From assembly GCF_900156075.1 (NCBI RefSeq), contig NZ_FTMM01000030.1, positions 1 to 35,319 on the forward strand: a DNA stretch of 35,319 nt, read 5' to 3'. The translations under genes and the position numbers were made by a program. How positions within the stretch are numbered: the stretch's first letter is position 1; each line of letters starts with the position of its first letter. Below, piece by piece: positions 15,447 through 23,438 of the stretch. Origin of the DNA: Chryseobacterium sp. RU37D. GTDB lineage: Bacteria; Bacteroidota; Bacteroidia; Flavobacteriales; Weeksellaceae. The notes beneath the pieces are model-generated. The model was not told where the DNA came from and did no database searches. It was given only the letters and a program-made list of their open reading frames with translations.

Positions 15447-16593
15447 CTAAATACGAATATCAATATTTTTATTTTTTTCAACTTGTTGTTCCTCATAATC
15501 AACAGCGTAATTCAATGTTGTTCTTTCGTTTGTATGTCCGGCAAGTTCTTTCGCTTTTGAAATTCCAAATTTATTTGTTACCATATTAAGATAAGTATGT
15601 TTTAAAGCGTATCCGGTTATATTTAATCCTGCTTTTTTTAAGTATTTTGAAGCAGCATCATAAAAACTGTTTACTTTGATTTGGTCATCATTTGGCATTT
15701 GATTATAGCTAAATAAATATTGATTTGGTTTTGCTACATCATAAATTCTTTTCCAATAATTCCATGCATTGATATTGATCGGTCGCATTGCCCGTGTATG
15801 AATTCCCCCCTTTTTTTAAATTAATCCAAAAGATGCTTTTATCAAGTTCAACATCTTCCTTTTTAATCTGTGTCATTTCTTCAAATCTGCATCCAGAATA
15901 AAAGAAAATATATAAGAAAACATAAACATTGTAATTTAATTCTTTTATAGAATGAAACTTTTTCCAATCTTCTTCAGTTCTTATTATTTGTTTTTTAGCA
16001 GATGTATGTTTAAGGACAGAAATTCCTCTTACAAAATTTATTTGAAAAATATCAAGTTCGGTAAAAAAGGAAAAACAAGTTGAAATGTGTGACCTTGTTT
16101 TATTTACCCTATAATTACTATAACCGTCATTTGTCATCCTCAACAGCATTTGTTTAATGTCTCCCTTAGTAATTTCTTTGATAGGTTTAATATGTAATCG
16201 AAGCATTTTAGCATATTTGGAAATATGTTTCATACTATTATTCAAGTCTGTTTTGTGAGATTCTACACCTGGATTATTGTTGATAGCGGTTTGCATAGCG
16301 GCCAAAAACAATGTTTTACCATTGATGACTGGTATTTCATGTAAAGATTCATATTCTTTGGTTTTGGGGTTAAATCCATTATCCAATATATATGTTTCTT
16401 CTTCTATAAGTCGTTTAGTTTCTTCAACACGTTCTGCATGATTTTTAATATGATTCATTCCTTTGAATGAACAATGATATTCAATGCCTTTTATGTCAGT
16501 AAATACATAACGAACAATCCAGTCTTTTGAGATTGATTTTTTAGAAGTCTCCCAATTCACGGGATAAACTTTCAGTTCAGAATAAGATTTCAT
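15447..16593 (-). pseudogene. int: Phage-type tyrosine integrase split by a +1 frameshift
   Basis: The N-terminal part (16593 to 15739, 284 aa) has the SAM-like DNA-binding core and the first catalytic Arg236 (FYSGCRFEEMTQIKKEDV) and then runs out of frame at IFWINLKKGG. The C-terminal part, in the frame ending at 15447, resumes with AMRPININAWNYWK and contains GYALKHTYLN (the second Arg position is Lys, as in many Bacteroidota integrases), ELAGHTNERTT and the catalytic Tyr in LNYAVD. The break is at A7-G6 (coding sense; C6T7 on plus strand, 15805-15817), so one extra base explains it. It may be inactive, or a sequencing artefact. It lies next to tRNA-Leu. Confidence 0.85.
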
Positions 16594-16633
16594 TTTTGCA
16601 CGATTTGAAATCTAACGAGAATAAAGAAATAAT

Positions 16634-16675
16634 TTAAAAACTCTGCAAACCTTTTGTGGAAGGCGGTTTGCAGAG
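16634..16675 (-). terminator. Terminator of tRNA-Leu
   Basis: On the minus strand an 11-bp perfect stem, CTCTGCAAACC with GGTTTGCAGAG (16641-16651 and 16665-16675), is followed by five T. It lies just past the tRNA 3' end. Confidence 0.8.
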
Positions 16676-16682
16676 AAGATTG

Positions 16683-16762
16683 TACCCAGGACCGGGATCG
16701 AACCGGTACTCCTAAGAACTGGTGTTTGAGACCAGCGCGTCTACCAATTCCGCCACCTGGGC
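16683..16762 (-). tRNA. tRNA-Leu (anticodon CAA)
   Basis: The minus strand folds as a class II tRNA: acceptor GCCCAGG (16756-16762) with CCTGGGT (16684-16690), anticodon stem CTGGT/ACCAG around loop CTCAAAC, giving anticodon CAA for codon UUG, a variable arm of about 12 nt and the T-arm ACCGG-TTCGATC-CCGGT. The discriminator is A. CCA is not encoded. It has its own promoter and terminator. The integrase gene next to it suggests use as an attachment site. Confidence 0.95.
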
Positions 16763-16792
16763 TGGTGTTTTTTTGTACTTTAAATTGGTGTG

Positions 16793-16822
16793 CAAATATA
16801 GAAATTTTTATTAAAATTCAAA
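16793..16822 (-). promoter_or_regulatory. Promoter of tRNA-Leu
   Basis: On the minus strand TTTG (16819-16822), an 18-base spacer and TATATTTG (16793-16800) match the Bacteroidota consensus; the tRNA begins 30 bases further on. Confidence 0.7.
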
Positions 16823-16841
16823 AGTTTTTCAAACAAAATTT

Positions 16842-17609
16842 TTAAAAATTTATTTCCAAACCATCGTAGGCAAGGTGCATCCCGGAAGGAAGTTGTTTAT
16901 CTTCAATATCATGCATCCCAAGGTGATGGCTGATGTGAGTTAAAAACATTTTTTGAGGTTTAAGCTCTTCAAACAATTTAATAACATCAGAAAGAATAAA
17001 ATGAGCAGGGTGAGGGTCAAATTTTCTGATACAGCTTAAAATAAGAATATCAAGATTTTGCAGTTTTTCCTTTTCTTTTTCAGAAATAAAATTTGCATCA
17101 GTGATATAAGCAAGATTTTTAAACTTATATCCAAAAACAGAAATTTTATAATGAATTACTTCGATCGGAGTAATTTCAGTATCCAAAACTGTGAATGTGT
17201 TATTTTCAATTTCGTGCAGTTCAAAAGCTGGTGCGCCCGGATATTTTACGTCTGTAAAAGCGTAGGGGAAACGGTTTTTTATTTCATTTCCCACTCTCTC
17301 ATAGCAATAAAGCGGTATGTCTTTTCCATTTCTGAATATCAGCGGACGCATATCATCGAGGCCTATTACATGGTCATTATGCTCGTGGGTAATGAGGGCT
17401 ATATCTATGTGATTTTCTTTATTTGTAAGCATTTGCTGCCTAAAATCGGGTCCACAATCAATAAGGATTTTTCTATTTTCATCCGTAGTAACCATTACAG
17501 AAGATCGAAGGCGACTGTCTTTGGGGTTTTCAGAAGTACACACTTCACAAGTGCATCCAATGACAGGTACGCCTTGGGAAGTTCCCGTTCCTAAAAATTT
17601 CAACTTCAT
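16842..17609 (-). CDS. PhnP-like MBL-fold metallo-hydrolase
   Basis: 255 aa, metallo-beta-lactamase fold without a signal peptide. The start MKLKFLGTGTSQGVPVIGC, with the cysteine pairs of GCTCEVC, and the metal motif THEHNDH (His75, His77, Asp79, His80) match the PhnP group of phosphodiesterases; LTHISHHLG supplies a later ligand region. PhnP itself hydrolyses cyclic ribose phosphates, but in Bacteroidota without phosphonate genes the substrate is unknown. It is cytoplasmic and shares an intergenic region with the divergent gene at 17664. It is unrelated in role to the B1 beta-lactamase in the phage element. Confidence 0.88.
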   Translation of the reverse strand: MKLKFLGTGTSQGVPVIGCTCEVCTSENPKDSRLRSSVMVTTDENRKILIDCGPDFRQQMLTNKENHIDIALITHEHNDHVIGLDDMRPLIFRNGKDIPLYCYERVGNEIKNRFPYAFTDVKYPGAPAFELHEIENNTFTVLDTEITPIEVIHYKISVFGYKFKNLAYITDANFISEKEKEKLQNLDILILSCIRKFDPHPAHFILSDVIKLFEELKPQKMFLTHISHHLGMHDIEDKQLPSGMHLAYDGLEINF

Positions 17610-17663
17610 TTTCTTTTGAGGTTGGTTTAATTTTGGTAAATTTACGAAAAATTTAATGTTCTA

Positions 17664-19091
17664 ATGTATCAGAAACTAACTCCTAAACAAAAAGCATTAA
17701 CAATTAATCTAGATCCTACTATTTATGGTACTTTCGCGGAAATTGGAGCAGGGCAGGAGACTGTTCGACATTTTTTTAGAGCAGGAGGAGCTTCCGGTAC
17801 AATTGCTAAGGCGATGTCTGCTTACGACAAAGATTTTAGTGATGCTATCTACGGAAAAGAAGTAAAAAACAGATACGTTACCCAAAACAGGCTTTGCAAA
17901 ATGCTTCGTTACGAAGTTGCCCTGATTGAAGAACGGATTTCCAGGGAAAATAACCCAAACAGAAAATTTTTTTCTTATGCCAATACCGTTACCACGATCA
18001 ATTTTGATAAAACGGTAAAAGGCCATGGCTGGGTAGGAATACGCTTTCAGGTGAAGGAAAATGAAGATTATAATGAAATTGTAATTCATGTAAAATTCAA
18101 GGAAAATGATGCTACTTTGCAACAAGAAACCTTAGGAAATCTTGGGGTAAATCTTATTTTCGGAGCGTTTCATTATTGCGATAATCCGCGAAATTTGATT
18201 GAATCTTTATACGATGATGTAGCCAAAGACAATCTTGAAATTGATATGATTGATTTTAGCGGACCAGCTTTCGCATATGTTGATAACAGATTGATGTCAT
18301 TACAGTTAGTGAAAAACGGAATGACGGATGCTGTGATTTTCAACTCGGAAGGGAATAATATGCTTCCTGCCGATATCTTATATAAGAAAAATATTTTTGC
18401 GGTAAGAGGAAGTTTCAGGCCTGTAACTAAGGTAAACATTGATATGCTGAAAAACGGCTTGGATATGTTCCTGAAAGATGCTATATGTAGTCATGAAGAT
18501 ACTGAGGTACTTATCGAAATTACCATCTCAAACCTTCGTGCAGACGGTGATATTGATGAAAGAGACTTTCTGGACAGGGTTGATATTTTAGGTAAATTAG
18601 GATATACTGTTATCGTTTCAAATTACTCAGAATATTATCGTCTGATAGATTATTTTGCATCTTACACCAGTGGAAATATCGGTGTTGCAATGGGAGTAAA
18701 TAACCTGTTGATGGTATTTGACGAGAAATATTATAAAAATTTATCGGGAGGTATTCTAGAAGCTTTCGGTAAATTCTTCAGAAACGGGATGAGAGTTTAC
18801 CTGTATCCATATAAAGATCCTGAAACTCATGAATTACTGAATTCATCAACATTAAAAGTTGAGGAAAATCTGAAAGAGCTGTATAAGTATTTCAAACATA
18901 ACGAGCGTATCGTAGATATTACCAATTACAATCCAGATTTTCTGGAAATTTATTCAAGAGATATTTTGAAAAAAATTACCTGCAATATCAAAGGTTGGGA
19001 AAATCAGGTTCCGGAGGGCGTTGCAGAAATGATTAAAGAACGTGGGATGTTTGGCTATAAAGAAGAATTTTCCCTAAAACAATTCTCTTAA
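17664..19091 (+). CDS. Conserved Bacteroidota protein of unknown function
   Basis: 475 aa, soluble, no signal peptide. It begins with a well conserved block (INLDPTIYGTFAEIGAGQET, then HFFRAGGASGTIAKAMSAYD) and holds phrases such as GHGWVGIRFQV, QETLGNLGVNLIFGAF and LSGGILEAFGKFFR. I know this as a widespread Bacteroidota protein that databases, as far as I recall, label inconsistently (nicotinate-nucleotide adenylyltransferase, TonB-dependent receptor) without visible motifs for either. A -7-like box TAATTTTG at 17628-17635 precedes it. The GAF gene follows after 13 bases, so the two are probably co-transcribed. Confidence 0.75.
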   Translation: MYQKLTPKQKALTINLDPTIYGTFAEIGAGQETVRHFFRAGGASGTIAKAMSAYDKDFSDAIYGKEVKNRYVTQNRLCKMLRYEVALIEERISRENNPNRKFFSYANTVTTINFDKTVKGHGWVGIRFQVKENEDYNEIVIHVKFKENDATLQQETLGNLGVNLIFGAFHYCDNPRNLIESLYDDVAKDNLEIDMIDFSGPAFAYVDNRLMSLQLVKNGMTDAVIFNSEGNNMLPADILYKKNIFAVRGSFRPVTKVNIDMLKNGLDMFLKDAICSHEDTEVLIEITISNLRADGDIDERDFLDRVDILGKLGYTVIVSNYSEYYRLIDYFASYTSGNIGVAMGVNNLLMVFDEKYYKNLSGGILEAFGKFFRNGMRVYLYPYKDPETHELLNSSTLKVEENLKELYKYFKHNERIVDITNYNPDFLEIYSRDILKKITCNIKGWENQVPEGVAEMIKERGMFGYKEEFSLKQFS

Positions 19092-19104
19092 AAGAAATAT
19101 TATA

Positions 19105-19554
19105 ATGTTAGAATTAAAGAAAAGGCTTTTATCAATTCTTGAAAGCCCTAAACATAATACCGAGGAAAAGCTTGAAAAAGTCTGCCACCTTTTAGATCAG
19201 GAGATTTCTTATTTCAACTGGACAGGTTTCTATTTTAAAAATGGAGATAAAGATGAGTTGAAGCTGGGGCCTTATGTTGGAGCACCGACAGATCACACGA
19301 TTATCCCTTACGGAAAAGGAATTTGTGGACAGGTTGCGGTTTCCAATGAAACATTTATCGTTCCGGATGTTTATCAGGAAAACAATTATTTGAGCTGTTC
19401 AATTGATACTAAGGCCGAAATCGTAGCTCCTATTTTCAAAGAAGGGAAAAACATAGGCCAGATTGATATTGATTCTCATACGATTAATCCGTTCACAGAT
19501 GAAGATAGAGAATTACTTGAGTGGCTTTGTAATGAAGTTTCAAAGATTTTATAA
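19105..19554 (+). CDS. GAF-domain protein, free methionine-(R)-sulfoxide reductase-like
   Basis: 149 aa, one GAF domain of the fRMsr type: NWTGFYF near the start, PYGKGICGQVAVSNETFIVPDV, then YLSCSIDTKAEIVAPIF and GQIDIDSHTINPFTDEDREL. fRMsr enzymes reduce free methionine-R-sulfoxide with three cysteines. Here the cysteines in GICG and LSCS are present, the latter at the catalytic position, but the upstream resolving Cys is replaced (DHTIIPYG). The chemistry may use an alternative reductant, or the protein may not be a reductase. It is the second gene of the pair with the 475-aa protein. Confidence 0.82.
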   Translation: MLELKKRLLSILESPKHNTEEKLEKVCHLLDQEISYFNWTGFYFKNGDKDELKLGPYVGAPTDHTIIPYGKGICGQVAVSNETFIVPDVYQENNYLSCSIDTKAEIVAPIFKEGKNIGQIDIDSHTINPFTDEDRELLEWLCNEVSKIL

Positions 19555-19570
19555 GTTAAAATTGAAATTT

Positions 19571-19605
19571 AAAAAGACTCCGGCCCGAAGGGCCGGAGTC
19601 TTTTT
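19571..19605. terminator. Strong bidirectional terminator
   Basis: An 11-bp stem GACTCCGGCCC (19576-19586) with GGGCCGGAGTC (19590-19600) and GAA loop, with five T after it on the plus strand and five A before it. It ends the GAF operon and could also serve the convergent btuF-like gene. Confidence 0.9.
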
Positions 19606-19610
19606 ATCAA

Positions 19611-19680
19611 TAGGAGCGGGCTTTAGCCCGTTTCAAAAATCCAAAAATCCATAGGCTTTAGCCAAAACTTAAGGCTAAAA
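19611..19680. repeat. Small palindromic intergenic element
   Basis: CGGGCT-TT-AGCCCG (19617-19630) is followed by TAGGCTTTAGCC and TTTAGCC/GGCTAAA (19657-19679). The repeated GGCTTTAGCC core suggests a short dispersed element, but genome copies cannot be checked here. Confidence 0.45.
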
Positions 19681-19728
19681 ATTCAGAAAACACTTGTATA
19701 ATTTATGAAATATTCGTGAAATTTGAGT

Positions 19729-20466
19729 TTAAATCTTAATCGAATCAACCTCAGAAACCAAATCCTTAAAATAATTCTCACACTTCGCAATATGCGTTCC
19801 ATACCATGAAAATGCTTCACCATCTACAATCATAATTCTCTTATCAGGATAAAATTCTCTTAACTCTTCAATATGTTTTTCTTTAAAAGGAAAAGGTTCG
19901 GAAGAAAGCATAATGATATCTGCCTGTACAAGATCTTCAGTCTGAATTTTAGGATAGCGCTTTTGGTTTTCAAATATATTTTCAAAACCAATTTCAGTTA
20001 AAACTTTGTGAATAAAAGTATCTGAACCTACTGTCATATAAGGGTTTTTCCAAATCAGATAGGCTGTTTTTATAGTGGAATTAATTTTAGCCTGATTTAA
20101 TACATCATAAATTTTATGATTAAAAAGCTGGGCTTTGTCTTCCTTGTGAAAGATTTTACCTAAATTTTTAAGAAGGTAATAATTATCTTCAATATTTTCA
20201 ACGTTTGTAACAATGACATTGAAATCATTCACCAAAGCTTCTATCTGTTCTTTAATATTTTCTTCTTTGTTGGCTAAAATTAAATCCGGTTGCAGGGCTT
20301 TAATCTTATCAATACTAATATTTTTTGTTCCGCCTATAACGGCTACGTTTTTTACACTTTCTTTAGGATGGATGCAGAACTTTGTCCTTCCGACAATTTC
20401 ATTTTCTGTTAAGCCCAAATCGAATAAAGCCTCAGTAATAGAAGGCACAAGAGAAACAACTTTCAT
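19729..20466 (-). CDS. BtuF-like helical-backbone metal receptor protein
   Basis: 245 aa of the periplasmic-binding-protein fold with a single helical backbone. The opening VVSLVPSITEALFDLGL, then IVGRTKFCIHP and IGGTKNISIDKIKALQPDLI are typical of the cobalamin/iron-siderophore receptor group (BtuF, FepB type). There is no signal peptide, so it may be cytoplasmic or a shortened form as in several Bacteroidota; the ligand is unknown. The start lies 35 bases after the mgtE stop on the same strand, so the pair may share a transcript. Confidence 0.82.
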   Translation of the reverse strand: MKVVSLVPSITEALFDLGLTENEIVGRTKFCIHPKESVKNVAVIGGTKNISIDKIKALQPDLILANKEENIKEQIEALVNDFNVIVTNVENIEDNYYLLKNLGKIFHKEDKAQLFNHKIYDVLNQAKINSTIKTAYLIWKNPYMTVGSDTFIHKVLTEIGFENIFENQKRYPKIQTEDLVQADIIMLSSEPFPFKEKHIEELREFYPDKRIMIVDGEAFSWYGTHIAKCENYFKDLVSEVDSIKI

Positions 20467-20501
20467 TTTTAATATTTAGATCCCACCTAAATTACAAAAA
20501 A

Positions 20502-21824
20502 TTATAAAAGTTTGCCTGTAAGGAAAAGTCCAGCCACAGAAAAATAAATGATGAGCCCCGTTACATCTACTAAAGTGGCAACAAACGGAGCAGAAGAAGT
20601 CGCAGGGTCAAGTTTTAATTTCTTTAAAATAAAGGGAACCATCGATCCGGAAAGTGTTCCCCAAAGCACGATCATTACTAAAGAAACACCAACACTCAAA
20701 CCTACGAACGGCCAGTATGTTCCGTAATTGAAAAAGCCTGCCTGATGCCAGATCATAATTCTTAAGAAGCCAATAATTCCTAAAATTCCGCCTAAAAAAA
20801 GTCCTGTGAAAATTTCTTTTCGCATCACATACCACCAGTCTTTTAACCCAATCTCCTGAAGGGCCATAGCCCTGATAATCAAAGTAGCAGCTTGGGAACC
20901 AGAATTTCCTCCGCTGGAAATGATTAGGGGTACAAATAAAGCCAAAACTACAGCTTTCTGAATTTCATCCTCAAAATAACCCATTGCGGAAGCCGTCAGC
21001 ATTTCGGAGAAGAATAAGATAATTAGCCACATTCCTCTCTTTTTTACCATTTCAATCAAAGAAGTTTGAGTATAAGGAACATCCAGCGCTTCCAGACCCC
21101 CGAATTTTTGAATGTCTTCTGTATTTTGTTGTTCAATCTGATCAAGAATATCGTCAATAGTTACAATTCCTACCAGAACTCCGGCTTCAGTGATGATAGG
21201 TAGTGCGGCCCTGTCATATTTTTCAAAATACTGTACCGCATCTTCTTTCGAAGTGGTAGTAGTAATGGCAACAAAGTGATTATCAGTGATTTCTGATACC
21301 AATGTGCTTTCCTCAGCCAATAATAAACTTCCTAATGCGATATCATCGATCAGTCGGTTTCTTTCATCGACTACATATAGGTAATTCATAGTTTCTACCT
21401 TGCTTCCTACTTTTTTGATCTGTTGAAGGCATCTCCTTATCGTCCATTCTTTACGGATCTGGATATAATAAGGAGTCATCAGACGGGCAATGGAATCAGA
21501 ATTGTAACCCAACAATTTCAGGGCAATTCTCCTTTCCTGCGGATTCAGATGATTGATTGAATATTTGATAAGTTCATCCGGAAAATCTTCAAACAGGGCA
21601 GTCCTGTCATCCGGGGTCATAGCATTCAAAATATCGGAAACTTCATCGCTTCCGATACTTCTTATGGTTTCTTCCTGGAAATCCGGATCAAGATGAGAGA
21701 AAACCTCTGCTTTGTATTCTTTCGGAACCTTCAAAAATGCCAGAAGCCTCTCGTCAGCATGTAGTTCGCTGAGAGTTTCGGCAATATCGGCTGGGTTGAA
21801 TATAAGTTCGTCTTTAGAATTCAA
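20502..21824 (-). CDS. mgtE: MgtE-type magnesium transporter
   Basis: 440 aa from the TTG start at 21824, which gives a usual MgtE length; a longer frame to 21917 begins upstream of a good -7 box (TATTTTTG, 21844-21851) and is unlikely to be translated. Order: N-terminal MgtE helical domain ([20 protein letters not shown]), two CBS domains ([33 protein letters not shown]) and about five transmembrane helices with the pore segment [20 protein letters not shown]. The CBS/N-domain senses Mg2+ and gates the channel. It stands upstream of the btuF-like gene. Confidence 0.93.
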   Translation of the reverse strand: MNSKDELIFNPADIAETLSELHADERLLAFLKVPKEYKAEVFSHLDPDFQEETIRSIGSDEVSDILNAMTPDDRTALFEDFPDELIKYSINHLNPQERRIALKLLGYNSDSIARLMTPYYIQIRKEWTIRRCLQQIKKVGSKVETMNYLYVVDERNRLIDDIALGSLLLAEESTLVSEITDNHFVAITTTTSKEDAVQYFEKYDRAALPIITEAGVLVGIVTIDDILDQIEQQNTEDIQKFGGLEALDVPYTQTSLIEMVKKRGMWLIILFFSEMLTASAMGYFEDEIQKAVVLALFVPLIISSGGNSGSQAATLIIRAMALQEIGLKDWWYVMRKEIFTGLFLGGILGIIGFLRIMIWHQAGFFNYGTYWPFVGLSVGVSLVMIVLWGTLSGSMVPFILKKLKLDPATSSAPFVATLVDVTGLIIYFSVAGLFLTGKLL

Positions 21825-21843
21825 AACGTCAAATTTGGATATG

Positions 21844-21851
21844 CAAAAATA
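21844..21851 (-). promoter_or_regulatory. -7 element for mgtE
   Basis: On the minus strand TATTTTTG fits TAnnTTTG and lies 20 bases before the proposed TTG start. No clear -33 TTTG is seen. Confidence 0.45.
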
Positions 21852-22202
21852 ATTTAAATTTTTAAGACTGACCAGGGAAGTAAGAAATTTAAGGATTAAT
21901 TGTAAAAACATCCACAAAGTAATTATAGATGTCTAAAAAAATTTCAATGGAGATTGTAGTTTGAATTTGTTTAATACTAATTTGTAAAATAATTTATTTT
22001 TAATAGTAAGAGATTAGGACCATTTGACTTAAAAACTTGCTAAAAATCAATTTGGATTTTTAAATCAAATTCATCTTAACAATGTGAATCTTAATGTTAA
22101 AAAAACAATAATAAACAAAATTTATTTTAATTTCGGAAATTAGGAAAAGGCTTTAAAAAATTTATTAAATAAAATTTTAATCAAACTATTAAATAGAACA
22201 AT

Positions 22203-22757
22203 TTAAAATCCTGTTTCTGTTGAAGGTTTGAGTTTTCTGAGCTCTTTTAAAATGCTCTTTATAGCTCCATTAGTACCTATTTTCACAGAATTTACGGTAG
22301 AGCCTAAAAGCCGCATATTCTTTTTGTAAGTATCATAATCGGCTTCCGTAATCAGATTTCCTGAAGAGTCAAACAGCTTCATGCTTACCACAACTTGATT
22401 TGAGAAAACATATTTTCCTATGCCTACTTTAAAATATTTCACCTTCGGGACAATGGCAAAATCAGCCTCGTTATTAATACAGTAATCTGCAATGGTTTGT
22501 TTATCAATGCTGTCAAAAGGGATTTCTGTTTCTGTTCTGATCATTTTGTTTTTTCTCTCACTCAGATTATCAGAAACTGCGCTGAAAAAGGCATGATTGG
22601 TCGGCTCCTTGATTTCTTGGAGGGCAGGATCTACTTCAGGATTAAAATACAGGACCTTCTTAATCTTGTCAACGGAATTTTTTTGTGCCTTTAAAGTACA
22701 AATTCCCGCGAAAAGACTGATGCCGAACGTTGTAAAGAGTATAAATTTTCTCATCAT
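22203..22757 (-). CDS. Secreted hypothetical protein
   Basis: 184 aa from the ATG at 22757; the longer frame to 22772 begins with a TTG that falls inside the -7 box (TACTTTTG, 22770-22777). The signal peptide is RKFILFTTFGISLFAGICT with cleavage near LKAQ. The mature part reads IADYCINNEADFAIVPKVKY, then YVFSNQVVVSMKLFDSSGN and ends in a basic helix. The alternation of strand and helix resembles small periplasmic or lipoprotein-like domains, but I recognise no family. It stands divergent from rpsO. Confidence 0.7.
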   Translation of the reverse strand: MMRKFILFTTFGISLFAGICTLKAQKNSVDKIKKVLYFNPEVDPALQEIKEPTNHAFFSAVSDNLSERKNKMIRTETEIPFDSIDKQTIADYCINNEADFAIVPKVKYFKVGIGKYVFSNQVVVSMKLFDSSGNLITEADYDTYKKNMRLLGSTVNSVKIGTNGAIKSILKELRKLKPSTETGF

Positions 22758-22769
22758 TAAATTCGAATG

Positions 22770-22777
22770 CAAAAGTA
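22770..22777 (-). promoter_or_regulatory. -7 element for the secreted protein gene
   Basis: On the minus strand TACTTTTG matches TAnnTTTG and lies 12 bases before the ATG at 22757. Confidence 0.5.
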
Positions 22778-22861
22778 CTGCCTTTTAATGGGATACCATA
22801 ATTTTTTTAAGAATTTTTTAACATTTTTTTCTATCGATTTTAATTTACAGAATCAATAATG

Positions 22862-22892
22862 TTTGCAGAATCAAAATAAAGTTGTAATTTTG
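22862..22892 (+). promoter_or_regulatory. Promoter of rpsO
   Basis: TTTG (22862-22865), a 19-base spacer and TAATTTTG (22885-22892) are a near-ideal Bacteroidota promoter, 36 bases before the ATG at 22929. Confidence 0.75.
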
Positions 22893-22928
22893 CATCCGTT
22901 ACATAATAATCATTTAAATAATATTGGA

Positions 22929-23198
22929 ATGTACTTAAATACAGAAAAAAAGCAGGAAATTTTCGCAAAACATGGAAAATCTGCACAAGACACGGGAAGT
23001 TCTGAAGGGCAAATTGCACTTTTCACTTTCAGAATTAACCACCTTTCTGCTCACTTAAAGAGCAATCACAAAGATTACAACACAGAAAGATCTTTGGTGA
23101 AACTGGTAGGTAAAAGAAAAAGATTACTAGATTATCTTAAAAACAAAGATATCGCAAGATATAGAGCAATTATTGCTGAACTAGGTTTAAGAAAATAA
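22929..23198 (+). CDS. rpsO: 30S ribosomal protein S15
   Basis: 89 aa from the ATG at 22929. The longer frame to 22863 overlaps the promoter and would be too long for S15. The sequence has the four-helix S15 signature: QDTGSSEGQIALFTFRINHL, the HLKSNHKDYNTERSLVKLVG loop that binds 16S rRNA, and LDYLKNKDIARYRAIIAELG. S15 is a primary binder of the 30S platform. It lies upstream of pnp on the same strand, the gene order known from many bacteria, but a terminator and a separate pnp promoter lie between. Confidence 0.97.
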   Translation: MYLNTEKKQEIFAKHGKSAQDTGSSEGQIALFTFRINHLSAHLKSNHKDYNTERSLVKLVGKRKRLLDYLKNKDIARYRAIIAELGLRK

Positions 23199-23220
23199 TC
23201 TACAAAGATTTTCAAATAAA

Positions 23221-23248
23221 AGCAATCTCGAAAGAGGTTGCTTTTTTG
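23221..23248 (+). terminator. Terminator of rpsO
   Basis: AGCAATCTC (23221-23229) pairs with GAGGTTGCT (23234-23242) across a GAAA tetraloop, then six T. Confidence 0.85.
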
Positions 23249-23365
23249 CTTTTTAATGAAAAAATGGAAAGCTTAACTTTTTTCAGAAAAATTATGAATT
23301 GATAAAACTTAACCCATCATTTTGATATTTTACTTTGAAAAATTTAAAAAATCATTATAATATAT

Positions 23366-23373
23366 TACCTTTG
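23366..23373 (+). promoter_or_regulatory. -7 element for pnp
   Basis: TACCTTTG matches the -7 consensus 66 bases before the pnp ATG. The nearest upstream TTTG is 28 bases away, so the -33 element is unclear. Confidence 0.5.
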
Positions 23374-23438
23374 CAACTAAAATTTAAAAAGTTTAAATAT
23401 TAATCGTACTCAATACGGAGTACAAGAAGACATTTTTT

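Larger units (their letters stand above)
9785..16593. mobile_element. Prophage-like element beside tRNA-Leu carrying a beta-lactamase
   Basis: The block holds terL, terS, a hypothetical gene, a B1 metallo-beta-lactamase, a small membrane protein, an antirepressor, an M15 endolysin and a tyrosine integrase. The integrase reads away from tRNA-Leu(CAA), starting 89 bases past its 3' end, a usual attachment locus. I searched by eye for a second copy of the tRNA 3' end near 9000-9800 and found none, so the left boundary is set by the first phage gene. No portal, capsid, tail or replication genes are present, so it is a defective prophage or a satellite-like element. Confidence 0.7.

Noticed and set aside
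16683..16762. Direct repeat of the tRNA-Leu 3' end as attL near 9000-9800
   Set aside because: I looked for the T-arm and acceptor sequence on both strands near the left end of the element and found no match of useful length.
16842..17609. Second beta-lactamase gene
   Set aside because: It has the metallo-beta-lactamase fold, but no signal peptide and a PhnP-type THEHNDH motif, so it is a cytoplasmic hydrolase and not a resistance enzyme.
19611..19680. CRISPR-like repeat
   Set aside because: Only two short palindromic units, no regular spacers and no cas genes in the window.
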